From assembly GCA_037074765.1 (NCBI GenBank), contig JBAMDO010000285.1, forward strand, positions 1-56,408: a stretch of DNA of 56,408 nucleotides, in the 5' to 3' direction. Below the pieces are notes generated by a model, which was given only the letters and a program-made list of their open reading frames with translations, was not told the origin of the DNA and did not search any database. Each line of letters opens with the position of its first letter. Positions within the stretch are counted from its first letter, which is position 1. This document shows, one piece after another, positions 1-14,500 of this stretch. The stretch is from Mansonella perstans (lineage: Eukaryota > Nematoda > Chromadorea > Rhabditida > Onchocercidae). The position numbers and the translations under genes are program-made.

Positions 1-2566
1 TTTGCTATTCGATGGCAAATATCTCAAACCATAACTTTTGACATTTGCCATTTGAAGGCAAATGTCTCAAACTATAACTTTTTCTTGTCATCATTTGAAT
101 GAAACAAAATGTCAAGCGTAACATTTCTCTGTCTACATTTCAATGAAATTTGTCAACATTATAACATTTCCATCTTCTTTTTTTCTTTCTTTTGTTTCAT
201 CTCGCAATATTTTTTCGCACAATATCATATAAAATTATTTTGTTAAACTAGCATTTAAAAATTTTCCAATACCATTTTTGTTATTTCTATTTTTTTTTTC
301 ACTACCATTCCTTGTTTTTTTTTTTTCTTTTTTCTTTCTTTGTATGCCTTAAAAGATATTTTATGGTTCATATTATCTGTATTCTGTATTATACGTTACC
401 TTAACAGACTATTACACAGTGAGAGGAAATGCTTTTTTTTTTAAATGAGGCATTGAAATAATCGAAAATATTTTTCACATCGATAATAATATTTCACTTC
501 ATCTGAATGAAAGTGAAGAAAAATTTATGTTAAGATTTTTTTTTTTTTTTTTCTTCTTCAATAACAACCAATAATTTTGAGAAATAAATTTGTAAGAAAT
601 TGATTAATAATAAAAATGTAAGAGATAAAATTGGAATTGCATTCAAATTATTTTCATTTATCAATTTAATTTTTAATTTTTAATAAAAAAAATTGCAAAG
701 ATTTTAAATTAAAAGAAATTTAATTAATAAAATTAATGCATAATTATGGGATGTTTATAAAAAGAACAAAAAAATTAATAACAACAATATTTATTTAAAA
801 TAATTCATTATTATTGCTTTACACACAAAATTTATAATATTTAAATGAATTTAATTTCATTTCTACACAAATCTAATTATTAGTTCAAAATTTGCATCAT
901 TAACTTAATTACTTTAATAGTAATTGAAAAATTTTCATATCCATTGAAATGTTGAACAGGGTGCTGTAGATTGTAAGTCAAAATTTTTTGCAGCGAAAAA
1001 ATTTCTTATTAATTATTATGTCAATAAAAAAGAAAAAAAAAATTGAAATGACAAAAATGGCACATGTAGAAATTGAAAAAAAATATTTCAATGCAAATTT
1101 TGTCATATAAATGAAAATATGTTCAAATATTGTGCATTCCTCTTTTCCATTTCATTTCTCTCTGCCTTCTTAAGAATTATTTCAGTGTTTTTGACCTTTT
1201 ATGACCAATTTTGAAGTGACAATAACCGTTCATCGTGCTTCTAAATGTATTATGATCAAATGATCAAGTGACACTAAGCGCTTAAATAATTACTCGCCGT
1301 ATGACTGTAATTGCTGTCACCGTATTGTACTTTCGTTGACATATATAACCCGCGATACCATACTAACTGTAAGAATTACACAAAAAAAAAAATAAAGCCT
1401 TTTCGAAAAAGGTCAAATTCTTTCAAGTTCAAAAAAGATCAAAATTTCCGATTTTCCTAAGTGATAATAGTGATAGCAGTAGTGACAATATGATAGTAGT
1501 AGTAGTAGTGGTAGTGCAGCGCTAGTTGTAGTAATGAAAATAATAGTAGTAGTAGTAATAGTAGTGCTAGTTGTAGTAATCAAAGTAGTAGTAGTAGTAG
1601 TAGGTGATAGTAGGTGGGACTAAACAATTTTCGTCTCATAGTGGTTGAAAAGAGTGTGAGGCGCTGTTACGTCGATCAGATTAATCAGTTTTCATCATTT
1701 CATTCATATATCTTAGATTTTTACCACTGCTATTACTACAAACTAGTAGTTCTACTTTCAGCTACTGTTGCTACTGCTACTGATGCTTCAACACAAACTG
1801 CACCGCAATTGGTTCTTTTATTTGCTGCGAAAATTGTCGCCCCATCTGTTGTCCATATCTTTTCATCTTGGACAATTAACTATCTGATCTAATCGGCATT
1901 AACGGCAATCATCTGTCAATCGTCTTTTTGCCTTATCCTATTCTCTCTCAAATCAAATCGAATTGTTATGCGACCCGGTTTCTCACTCTCTTGGAATGTC
2001 GAGGTTTGCATTCAATTTTTCATGCATATAACTTTTAATAGCATAATTAACACGAGGCAATCAACAATCATATAATCTGAAGTTTTAAAAAATGAACTCT
2101 TAAACACTCTTTTGAAATAATTCAGTATTTTTTAAATTCATGTATGCCAATTGATGCAAATAATTGATGATAATCTCCCAATTAAATTATCGTAGAAATT
2201 TCATTTTGAATTGAAGCGAACAGAGTGAATGAAACGAGCGAGTTTGTTTGCCTATTCAATTATAAATATTTGCAAATCAAAACAAAATTTAATGATGTGT
2301 AAAATACTTCAATTATTTATTGCTAAATTAACAAAAATTTTTTACATCAAACAAATTTTGACCTAAATTGTAATTTGATAAAATTTTTTTTTTTGAAATC
2401 GTCCACATTTTAAAAAAAACTCAATCATTATGATTCAAAGAAAGAAGAAATATTTTGCTTGCTGGTTTAATTACTTAATTATGATAATTAATTATTTAAT
2501 TTCTAATTTAATTATGATTTTGACATTTGAATATTCTCATTTTGCTTAAAAATCATGATTTTTCAG
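1..2566. other. Upstream region or first intron of the PTB-SH2 gene
   Basis: AT-rich sequence with no exon I can defend. It holds a GTA/TAG microsatellite (1461-1610). A less AT-rich stretch follows (about 1600-1990), which could contain 5' UTR or a promoter but shows no recognisable coding pattern. A TATATAA lies near 1340, which alone means little. The splice acceptor at 2561-2566 ends it. Confidence 0.5.
1461..1610. repeat. Interrupted GTA/TAG trinucleotide microsatellite
   Basis: Long runs of AGT/GTA units broken by related trinucleotides (GTGATAGCAGTAGTGACAAT type). Ordinary simple-sequence DNA just upstream of the first identified exon of the PTB-SH2 gene. Confidence 0.9.
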
Positions 2567-5500
2567 TGGCTTGGATCATTTCCGGTACCGGGAAATGATC
2601 CAGAATCAATAACACAACGATTAGATCGGTTTATTTTACGAAAACCTGCTATTCCGGTTCAATTATCAATTTCGGTAGCTGGTGTAAAAGTTTGTGATAT
2701 CAATGATGATGAGGTAAAAATACACATTCTAATTTTCTCAGTTAGTATTGAATGATCGAATTTAATTTTTTCTTAAAAAAATATTTGAAAGAAATTAAAT
2801 AAAAGAGAATTTAAGATTAACAAATCAATTAATTATCAGTTCCCATCAACACTTCTTCGTTCTGTCGGAAAATTTACTAATTAAATTAAAATTCGTTCAT
2901 TCATTCATTGCTTTGCTTTCATTTTTAATCAATCAGACAACATAAAAGAATTAGGTGTTAGAGAGCAAATTACACAATTAAATTTATCCTTTTATATTTT
3001 CATTCATCGACCAAAAAGCATTCACTTATGATTTGCTGTTGCTAGAATTAAAATGCATATTTTTGCTTCTTCCTTTACACTAAATATTTTAATTAAATAA
3101 TAAATTAACAACCATTAGCCAGTTTAAAATTTAAATTAAAATCTTAGTGTAGCGTGATAGTACGAAAAATTTTACAACTTCCATAAAGCATGCAACAAAT
3201 TTGAAAATTAGTTAAACTTAAATTAAAATTTTTTTTAAAGTTTTATTGAATGATTTAAAACGCGCAATTTTAATGCAGCATAGATAGTATAAAAAATTTA
3301 GAACTTCTATAAAGTTTAAAAACAAAATAATTTGGAAATTAATTAAATTAAAATTTTCAAAATTTTAAAATTTAAATTAAAATCTTAGTGTAGCGTGATA
3401 GTACGAAAAATTTTACAACTTCCATAAAGCATGCAGCAAATTTGAAAATTAGTTAAACTTAAATTAAAATTTTTTTAAAAGTTTTATTGAATGATTTAAA
3501 TTTGCAATTTGATTTTTTATTTTGTAATAAAAAGTTTGATTTTAAAAACTCATAATTTATGATTTTAGTTTGTTTTTTTGGTTTTTTTTTAAAATTCATA
3601 ATTTATGAATTTGTGATTTAAAAAAGAAAAAAATTTATGAAATTTATGATCTTAAGGAAATCTAATTTATGATTTCAGTCTTTTCCCTTTATTTTTTATT
3701 CTTTAATTTGTAGAATCTAAAAACTTTCATTCGAAAATTGTTTCAAAATTATTTCAAAGTAAAAATTTAATTCGAAATAAACATTTTTTTTCGCTGATAA
3801 ATTTTAAGGTGAATTTCTATTCATTTTGTTCAAACAAATTTTTAAATGTAAATTCAATCGTTTAAAATTTTTTAAATTCCAAAAACTAATTTAGTTAGCT
3901 TTTCATTCTTTCACAGTTAGTTTCAAATAATAATTTTCACTAATTAAATTACCATTATCTATAGTATTAAGTGGATCAATGTCATTTGTGCCAACAATTT
4001 TTCAATGCTATTCCATAACAGTACCGTTTATGTTTTTTTTAATTATCAAAGATTATTAATTTCAATATTTCAATTAGTTTTTTTCTCTTCGATAAAATAT
4101 TACAGGAAATAATGATTGCACAGGTATTGTCATTATAATTTAGCAGTATTAATCTTTCACATCTGATATTCAAAATTTCTTTTCCAATTTTTTTTTTCTG
4201 ACCGCTCAAAATATATCTCAGTTTTTTCTGACTGCTGAAAAAATATCTGTCAATTTTTTCTGACCGGTGAAAATATCTTCAGTTTTTTTCTGATCGGTAG
4301 AAATATCTCTCAGTTTTTTCTGATTGGCAAAAAAAATCTTAGAAAACAATTGCAGGAGTATTGTTATAGCTTAGCGTATTTATCCATCATATATTTTAAT
4401 GATGATAAAATGATGTTATAATTTTCGAAATAGGTCATAAAGAATGTTTTGTATGTATAAAAGGTAGCGGAAAGACTTTTTTTTTGTATACGTATAACAT
4501 ACAGCAATAGTTTGTGGCTAATTACCACCATTTGGGCGAAAATGTACCATGAACTAAAATCAAAGTCTTTTGATGAGATTGTAAAGATTTATGAAATGGC
4601 AGACAATGGTCACTTTTACATCATTCCATAACGATACTGACTCAATCCCACCCAAATTCATTCTATCGTATCACCAAAGTGAGTATTCTTAACTACGCAA
4701 ATATTTTCTTTGGTATGATCAATGACTAATTAATTGCGACATTCTTCAATTATTAACATATTACATTGCAAATATAAGTTTTAGGGATTTTTATGAAATA
4801 ATTTTATTTTATAAAAGTAATCAAAATCTTTTTTTTTCAAGAAAAAATAGCAGGAATTGTAATTAACAACTGGTTACTTAATTGCTCATAATTTTTTTCA
4901 AAGTAATACTCGAAAATTTCAAATATAAGTAATACAGTAAGTTAAAAGAGACTAATAATTTTAATTTTTAAATGAATTAATAAAATAATTTTTATGATCA
5001 ATAGTTATTTTACTATCTGTCTAAATAATGAATAATCGTTTTCCATTTATCATTTCATGATTGTATAAATTGATAATAATAATACTTTTTTTTGCAAAAA
5101 ATGAAGGAGTTAAAGAATTAATTTTAATTGAAATATAATTACTCATATTTATTCTTAATGTAATTATTAAGTATTTTTTTGTTTTATATTTATTTTTCTA
5201 TCATTGAAGAAGAAAGTTTACTTTTTTGAATGTATGAATTGTAAAAAAAAAATTAAAAACAAAAGAAATTGTTTGGCGAAAAAAAGTGAAATTAAATTCA
5301 ATCCTAATTTTAACGAAGATTGAAAGAGAAATGAAAATCTGTAAATTTGTTTTTATGTATTTCTTCAATTTTTTATTATATAGTTCATTTATAGAAAACA
5401 GTTCTTTTTTTTTCTGACGTTCATTTTTTTCTTTTCTTCTTAAATTAATTTTAATTTTTAATTTCTTATAAACAGGAAAACAAAGAGTTAATTGATTAAC

Positions 5501-8500
5501 ATATCATATTTTTTGAAGAGTAAATTACGAACAAAATTCCATACAAAAGAAATGAATTACTCAGTGATAAATATTATAGATAAAGGAATCAATTACTACT
5601 TATATTGATTGTGTAACATTGAAATTCATATTAATGTTCCTATAAAATACATATATAATGTTTAGTTATAACAGTTCAATAGAAATTAAAAAAACTTTTA
5701 TACTTGTGCAGATAGCACTTGCATAAATTACATGAAGAAAATCCAATTAATAAGAAAATTATAATTCCTTTTCTCATAATTTGATTTTTATCTCTTTCAT
5801 GCATGCATAATGACGATCTTAATGTAACTCAGTTATTGAATATGTAATTTTTTAAACTCTTGCATACTTTTATTGGTCAATTAAAATGTCATGAAGGTGA
5901 TGAAATATGCCTCATCATTTTGTCAAGGTAAAAGTCAAGCCAAAGCACTGATGAATATCAATAAAAAATAATTATAATAATTAAATGATCAATGTATGAA
6001 TTATTGGTGGCTTCATTACATGTTTTATAAAAAGTTAAATTCCAATTTTTTTTTGGCTAAATTTTTTAAAAATATCAAAATAGCAAAACTTTCATGATTC
6101 ATACAACATTTTAATTGCAATAAGAATTTCTATTCATCTGCTCATAATTTCGGTATGACTGAAATATCAATATTAAGCATGGATAGAATAATACGATACA
6201 AACATGTGTATACGTGATGTATACTAAACGTAATATAAATATACAGTACTCAGATGTATACTGTACTGGTACCGCATACATACTGTAGAACATAAGTTGA
6301 AAATTATATATTTACATGCATTTTTGTTCATTACTTAATAATGCTATATTCTTCTTAATTCTAAACATTATTTCTAGAGGTACATTTTATTTCTTCCTTT
6401 ACTTCGTCTTCATATGAAATCATTTAATATCACTCATAAATATTTCCTTTCAGTAAAATGATTGAATAATAAATCATGAAGGGAACAAATTCTTTTATAA
6501 ATACTTTTTTATAAAATAATGAATGATCAATAAATATTCATATAATGTTCAATGAATGTTCAGACAAACATTTATTGTAAAGAAATGAATTTAATGAGAA
6601 ATATTTATTCCATAAAAAAGAATGAACAACTGATTAATAATGATTTATCAGTAAATGTATTATATGAGAAAGAAATATCATTATTGCACTACTGTTCATT
6701 TTATCATTAATAGTACGAAAAAAAAGTGTAGAAATGAAATTATAAAAACTCTCAAGGAAATCTCGGTCATTTGTTCAGTATTGCATTATGCAAATGATTG
6801 GATTAGTACATTGAATAGTACTTCTGTAAATTAGTATTCCAGTAATTACATTTAATATTTAGTAATAAAAAACCTTAATGTTTTGCATTTAATTTATATT
6901 TATTTGTGTTTGATTATGTTAATGATTAAATAGTAAACAATAATAATAAGTAGTAATCATATTTAGTATTTTATAATTAATTTAATATTTTATTACTTCA
7001 CCACTGAATATTATACAAAAACATAAATATAATCTCATATAATCTCATACCCTTTTTCTTTAACACGATAGTGATAAATACGATAACGATAAGTAATACT
7101 AAATGCATAATGATAAGTAATAATGATAATGATAAGACAGTGATCAGTACAAGTTACACAAGCATAATACGATAATATCAAGTAAGCATATCATTTTTAT
7201 GCTGTTTTAATATATTGAAATGAATTAAATTAAATTAATTGATATCTTTTTATAAAATCAAAATAAATTAAATTTCATTGAATTGATTTAATGAATTAAA
7301 ATAGTGCAGCTAAAGATATAATTATATATATATATATCAATTATAAGTATTGTATAACTGTGTTGGCAAACTTTATTTTATTAGAACGAAATAAATTCTA
7401 GTAATATTACTAATCGAAACTTGTAATTATTACTTGTTCACTTAATATCAATCGAAATCTGTAATTATTATTGACTAATCTAAAAACAACTAACTAAATA
7501 TTAATCGACTTAATTATCACGAATAAAACACCAATCGACTTAATTGTTACTAACTAAATATTAATCGAGATCTATAATTGTTACCAACTAGCTTAATCAC
7601 AATTAATTAATCTAAATTGTGGTAATGAAACATTTTGCTCTGTCGCTCTACAAACTATTAAATGCATTTTCTTTTCGTCCTCTACATATTTCATAAGTAT
7701 TTTTAATCAAATTTTAAAATTTGCTAAATTTCAAACCTTTATGATAAATTTCAATGCAAGGCGAAAACATTCAATAATGGAATTTGTAAATTTTGTAAAA
7801 TTTATCGCGAACGTAATTGATATAAATTTAAAATTAACAGCTTATCAAGTAAAACGAATTTTTGCTTATGACTGACAGTTTATCAAATGTTTACCAAAAA
7901 TTTCAAGGTTTACATCACAAAATTTTTATTTTATAATGATTTAAAAAATTTGAAATTTCTGATCAACTGAAATTAAAATAGATTTAAAGAAAAAATCTTG
8001 ACTAAACTAATTCTGAATTTAAGGCTAAATCAGTTAAGCTTTGAAATTATTCACTTTCGTAAATTTTTGCTTACTTCAAAGAATTAAATGAAAAAAATAA
8101 AATTGACCGAAAAATTATTACAGATAAACTGCAAAAAAAATTTTTTTGCAAATTATCAATTGAAAAAATGTTACAGCAATTTTTTTCTCTAACTGTTAAA
8201 TTCGTTTTTTTTTATCCTTCAAAACATAAGTTGTAATTGCTGGAGGAAAAAAGACGGAGAAAGAGGAAGAGAGATAGGGAGAAAGAGAAAAGTGATATGA
8301 ACAACTGGTTGTGTGAATATTTCAAATTACAAAAGCGGTTCTTTTTGATGTCAACCTTCCTTCTTCAATTCAAATTCCATTAAAAATTAATAAAAAAAAA
8401 AAAAAAAACTTTTTCTTCTGTTTCATTTTTATATGCCCAATAAATAATACAGCAACATGCTCGCTATATTATTGGCCATAAAAAGACAAAGTTGTCATCA

Positions 8501-11500
8501 ACAATCAACTGATCAATTTTCTTTTTTTTTTGTCATCAAATTTTTTGAAGGCCAAAATGAGACATTCAGCGCTACTTTTTTTTTTTTTAATTTACCATAA
8601 TGTGCAATTTTCTTTTGCTTTTTATTTCTAACATTTCACACTATTTACTATTATAAATTTAAAATGAAATTTGATAATATTTTTAATGTCATTTATTTGA
8701 GCAAAAAAAAAAAAAAAAATCGTCATATTAAATGAAATTTTTTTTCAGATAAAGAAATGACATTGAAATTAATATTTGTGAATATTTTAATAAAAAAAAT
8801 ATTTCCAAATAATTTCAATAATTTATTAAAGTGTAAATTTAATAAATTTTCTTTTTTCAATCTCATTATTTTCAACAATACTGATTTAATTATTAAATTA
8901 ATCAAATTCGTACCTTTGATAGTTATTTTTTCAATTAATAATTTAATAAAAAACATTTGCGGATATTTTTACTTGTTTAAAAAAAAAAATTTAAGTTATC
9001 CATTTAGTTTTGTAGCACATTTATTTATTTCATTTTTTTTTTTGCTTTGTACTTTACCTCTAAAAAAAAATTCAAACTTCATATCTTTTATTTTTAATTA
9101 TTCCAGTTTTGAATATTCAAACCAACCAATAAATAAAATGTCAAAAAAAAAAAGAAAATTTTTGCTATATGTTTGACAAAGCAAACACATATAGATAGCA
9201 ATATCATTTTGTATTCATAACAACAAAAAATATTTGAATTGTTAATTCCTATTCGTTCTTCTCTTTTCTTTTCCAAATTCCCGAGATTTGAGCAACAAAA
9301 ATATTTTCAATACAAATAACCCAAATATATATCATTGCATACCATAATACAACCAATCACTATTGCAAATAAAAATCCGTTCCTTTTTTTTTTCTTTTTT
9401 TCTTTCCTCATCTCCTAACAGCTATATTTACTAATTTTTTTCTTTCCTCTCCCATTAACTAATATTGCCATTTTTAATTTAAATTAGTAAAGCAAAAACA
9501 AATTTAATTTTTATTAAATGTAAGAAAAAATTTCATTTCTATTTTTTATATTTAAATTCAAAAATAAAAAAAATGTGAAAATGAAATTTTTAAATTTTAA
9601 TATTTTAATTTCAAACTTTCGTCTTCCAATTTATTACCATGTTTAGATTTTGGAACACAAAATTTTCGATATGCAAATTAACCATTCGTTTAAATTTCAA
9701 ATTTAATTTTCTGCTCATAGCACTTATATCTCAAAAATTACAGCTGCTTATACCATCAATAGTTGTAATCTGTTTGAAATTAAATTAATTTTCCATTGAG
9801 CAAAATATTTTCATTTGGATCATTCATATTCATAATTCTTTCTTTGAATTTTTTTTCCGCTTTTTTTTTGACGGACAAACCAAAAAATATGCTCGAATTT
9901 TCAATCAATTTTAAATTAGCAAAATTGAAGAAGGAAAAGAATGAAATTTCAAGTGTATAACTTGAAAATTTTGATTAAAAAAAATTAATCGCGAAATTAA
10001 ATTTATTCATTATTCTATTTTTCTTATTTATCTAATCAATAAAATTAATTTCGAAATTGAATTTTATTATCATTTTGTTCTTAAGTATTTATTTGATTAA
10101 TGAATTTTAATTTTGAAATGAGATTTTTTTTTACATTTATTTGTTTTATAAATTAATTTTTTGATTTAAATTTTACTGTTGTTTTATTTAATATATGTGT
10201 ATGTATGTATAAATATACAATTGACAAAAATTTCGCATTAATTACTCAAAATCAAAAATAGCAATTTGTATAAATATTAATTAAATGAATAAATAAAAGG
10301 TCGAGTTACTAAATCAAAATAAGTAAAAAAAAAATTTTTTTTTTATTAAATAAGCAAAACAATGAACAAATGAAGGACTAAATTAACTGATTCAATAGAT
10401 TAAATAAATATGTTCATTTTATAAATAATCTAATTAATTAATCAGTCATTGGTAACGTTTGTTACAAATAAAATACTTAATTAATTAATCGATTAAGTAA
10501 ATAAATGAAGTAAACAAAGTTACTTGTCATTAATTGAAACTATTAATTAATAAACTAAAACAAATAAAAATACTTTTTTGACCGCTTGAACAAATGTTAT
10601 AAGCATTTGCAATTTGAAACATTTCAATTAAAATAAATAAATTAATTAATTAATAAGAGAGATAAAATGAGAACATTTTTAGCTAAACTATTATTTTACT
10701 AAAAAAACAAAAATGCATTAATTATTTGATTGACTAAATGAATTCAATAAAGATGAATGATATTTTTGGATCAGTTAAATAATTGATTAATTAGCCAGTT
10801 AATTGATTAGATGGAAATTTTTTTTGCTGAATTATTATTTAACAAAAATTATTTTTTAATCTTCAGCGAATATTATTTTCTCAACCAATTCGACGATTGC
10901 ATTGTGTCATTGGTCGAAATGAACGACATGAGGTGGCATATATTGCTCGTGAACCATCCGGTCAGATGTACCGAAGATTATGCCATCTGTTCCGGACCAA
11001 GTCATCACATCAGGTTGCTGCTAACATTCATTTTTTATCTCATAAAAATTTTTGCAATAAGTTATTGCAGATATATATATATTATAGTTAAATGATTTTA
11101 TTCAATTTATTGTTTAGGAAAATTGAAATGAATTTTGTAAAAAAAAAATTTTCCTTTTTTAAACTTACAAAAAACTTTTATTGAAATTTTACTTCGCAGC
11201 AAATTGACATTATCAAATAATTCATTAATTCATTAATTATATGTTTGGATTGAAAGAACTGATCTATTTTGTATATAAGTTAACAATTAATTAGTATCAA
11301 TTGCGATTATCTCAGCTGTTATTTTTGTCTCTATTGTTCACTTCGAAAAAAAAAAAGTAAAAGAAACTAACAAATGTACTTAAATATTAGAGTTGTTTAT
11401 GATTACTTGTTAATATTATCATGATTATATATTAATCTATGTTTTAAATATATTTATTAATTAATTGGGAGTTTTTTTAGCTATTACTGCAACAAGAATT

Positions 11501-14500
11501 GATAGAAAAAAGTTAAAATTATTTTACTAATTTATAGTTAAATTGCTTTATATTTAGAAATAATTAGAAATTAATCATTATTTTATATTTGCATTCTAAA
11601 TTAATTCATCATTAATATGCATAAAATAGCAAAATATATATTTATAAGGTGTTAATTAACCTCCAATTAATTTTAATGATTAATTAGACAACAAAGAAAA
11701 AAATACTTGAAAATTCTTAAAATAACTAATTTTTACAAAAATTCAAAATAATTTTTTTCAGTAAGAGCAATAAAAAATTTATACATAAAAAAAAAAAACA
11801 AAAACAAAAATAATGATTGGATAATTTTCTGGAATGCAAATGCAACCAAAGGATTTTGTATAGTTTAATTAATATTATGCGTTGAACTTTAACCTTTCAT
11901 TTTGTATAAATTTGAAAAGAAGGAAAAGCAATTGGAATAGAACTGTCAAAAAGGATAAGAAGGAGAGAGAGAGAGGGGAAGAGAGAGAGGAAGAGAAAGG
12001 AAGAAAGAGAAAGAAAGTTCTTTCTTTAAACAATTGTTTGCGTAAACATTCTATCGATATTCAATTATCATTTGCACCAAACTTTTAAAGAAAATCCATT
12101 TCTTTTACTCCACCCTATTTATCACAATTTCCTTCATTTTACTTTACTTACAAACTCTTTTATGCAGCTTTAAATTCTTTCCCTCTCTCTCTCTCTCTCT
12201 CTTTCTCTCCCTTTTATTTTTTCTTTTTTTTATTTTAAATTTTAAGTTTTAAAATTATATGCGATTTTTGGAATTTTGAGCATTTAAATATTGCATTAAT
12301 TGAATGTTAATTTGAAATGATTGAATGAAATTAATATAAGAATGATATTTTTTAAATTATATAATATGAAATCTAAATGAATCTATTTATATAAGTTCAA
12401 GTTAGTATGACTTACTATTTATATTTGTTGCTTTTAATATGTTTTAGTATATATATTCTAGAAGTTTTCTTTTTTTCTGTTTAAACTGATAGAGAATATC
12501 AATATCAGAAATCGAAAAAAAAAGTTTATGTAAAAATAGGCTTATATGAACGTTAGATTTGGTTGGATATTGGTTCGGAGTAATTGAATTCAAGTTTTCT
12601 ATTTGAACTGACAGGTAATATCAATAACAGAAATCGGAAAAAAGGTTTATATAAAAGGAGATTTTAATATTACATTATAAGTACAATATTTGATTTGGAT
12701 ATTAATTTGGAGTAATTAAATGAAAGTTTATTAAATAAGAATAATAAGTATACAAGCACAAATACAATAAATATGTATTAAAATAAGTTTTCCTTTAAAA
12801 TTTTATAACTAGTTTGTAGCATTTCCTAAGTATTATAATTTAAGTTATTCAAATTGTAATAAAAATTTTATCCAATTTATTTTTAAATAAATTTTTTTTT
12901 TTCAAACAACTTTAATTAGTTGTGAACTTTAATTTTTTTCTTTCTTGTTTTTATTTTAAATTCCTCTTATTGAATTTGATTTGATTGAAGATTTTTTTCT
13001 AAAGAAATAATTTAATTTTTCAGGTGAAAGAAATTGAATCAACACTTGAAAGTGCTTTTCAAACAGCAGTAACACTTATCAAACTATCATCATCATCACC
13101 GTCATCATCATCATCATTATCACCGCTTGCAACAAATCAACCAAAATTTACTTCTAAACATTTCTCTACACCATTAGCAATTCATCAACCAATACAACAT
13201 CGTCGTATTACAGCAATTCCAACAAATATTCCTTCATCATCAGTATCCAATCACCATCATCCATCTGGTATTGAGCAATGTAAATTGCATATAAGTTCAT
13301 CCGTTCTTCTTAATCGTCTTTTTGGTAATAAATCACGAACTGACATTGAAAATAATAATAAGGAAAATACAGCAACAATAACAACAACAACAGCAACAAC
13401 AACAACAACTACTACAACATCATCATCATCTACAAGAAATAAACAACGTCGAAGACCTGTTAGCGCTGTATTCAGCCAAGCATTACAACGACTTTCGCCT
13501 GCTTCCATTTACAACAAAAGGGTAACAAAATTATTTTTGTAAATGACAATACGAAAAAAAAGGTTTTTTAAATTAATTTTGTTGGATATCGGAATTGATT
13601 AATTGTAATTTCGTAGATATTTGATAACAAGTTATCATATTTGTGATATATAATTTTTAATTTAAAAAAAAGAAAAAAGTAGTATTGATTTTTGTACTAA
13701 TTTTTGTTAGCTAATTATTATGACAGTGATTATGACAACGATATTAAAATTATGATAAAATTAATAGTGTCAACAAATATTGCTATTATCTGGAAATAAT
13801 GATTATGGTAGCAATTACACGATAATAATAATAGGAATAATCTTTAAAAAAACTTAAATAGCTCAAGTATTATTACAGTTGTAAAAGTGAAATACAATTA
13901 ATCAACATTATCATGTAAAACAAACTAATAAGCTGATAACTAGGCAAACTAATAAGCTGGTAATTAGTAATATAAGGAAAATACAATTATTTAGTGATCG
14001 AATGATATCAAAATAATTGTTAGTTCCAGTCATATTGTGCTGATTTGTTAATTGAATAATGATGTGATAATTTATTGATCGACTAAAAACAATGGAACAA
14101 TTACTGATTGAATAATAACCGAATTATTTAATGATAATTAATGCGATAAGATTATTTATTGATCAAATAATAATAACAGTGATTGTATGGTAATATTAAA
14201 AAGCAGATAAGATTATTTACTGATGAAATAACAAAAACAGTAAATGATGAATAATATTAAGAAGCAGACAAGAGATTAGAAAAGTATGCATTTTGATAGG
14301 ATAAATTTATTATCGTTGGTTTTCTCATTATTCAAACGATCATTTACTAATTTACTCATTTACTGGTTTACTGATAAATTATGAAAGTTTATACACTAAT
14401 AAATTATGAAAAAAATCATTTATAATTTACTCATTTACTGATTTACTAAATTATGAAAGTTGAATGATTTTTTTTTTCGTAATTATCCACTGATAAACAA

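Larger units (their letters stand above)
2714..10866 (+). other. 8.15-kb intron of the PTB-SH2 gene
   Basis: It interrupts the PTB domain between DINDDE and RILFSQPIRRL; the flanking exons are in phase and the PTB alignment has no missing block, so no internal exon is needed. Contents: a 240-bp duplication (3120-3499), a 5-copy repeat (4190-4335), degenerate 40-50-bp repeats around 7380-7610, and homopolymer runs. A 139-codon open frame (8757-9176) is AT-rich low complexity and open on both strands, so it is not annotated as a gene. Confidence 0.75.

Noticed and set aside
1614..1892. 92-codon open frame near the window start
   Set aside because: No recognisable domain, starts without an ATG at the given frame start, sits beside a microsatellite, and has no splice link to the PTB exon that I could support.
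8757..9176. 139-codon open frame, with an overlapping frame on the other strand
   Set aside because: Composed almost only of Phe, Leu, Ile, Asn and Lys from AT-rich DNA and open on both strands; it lies inside a well-supported intron.
13257..13508. Minus-strand open frame opposite the Ser/Thr-rich exon
   Set aside because: Shadow of the ACA/TCA repeats of the PTB-SH2 exon; the Val run is their complement.
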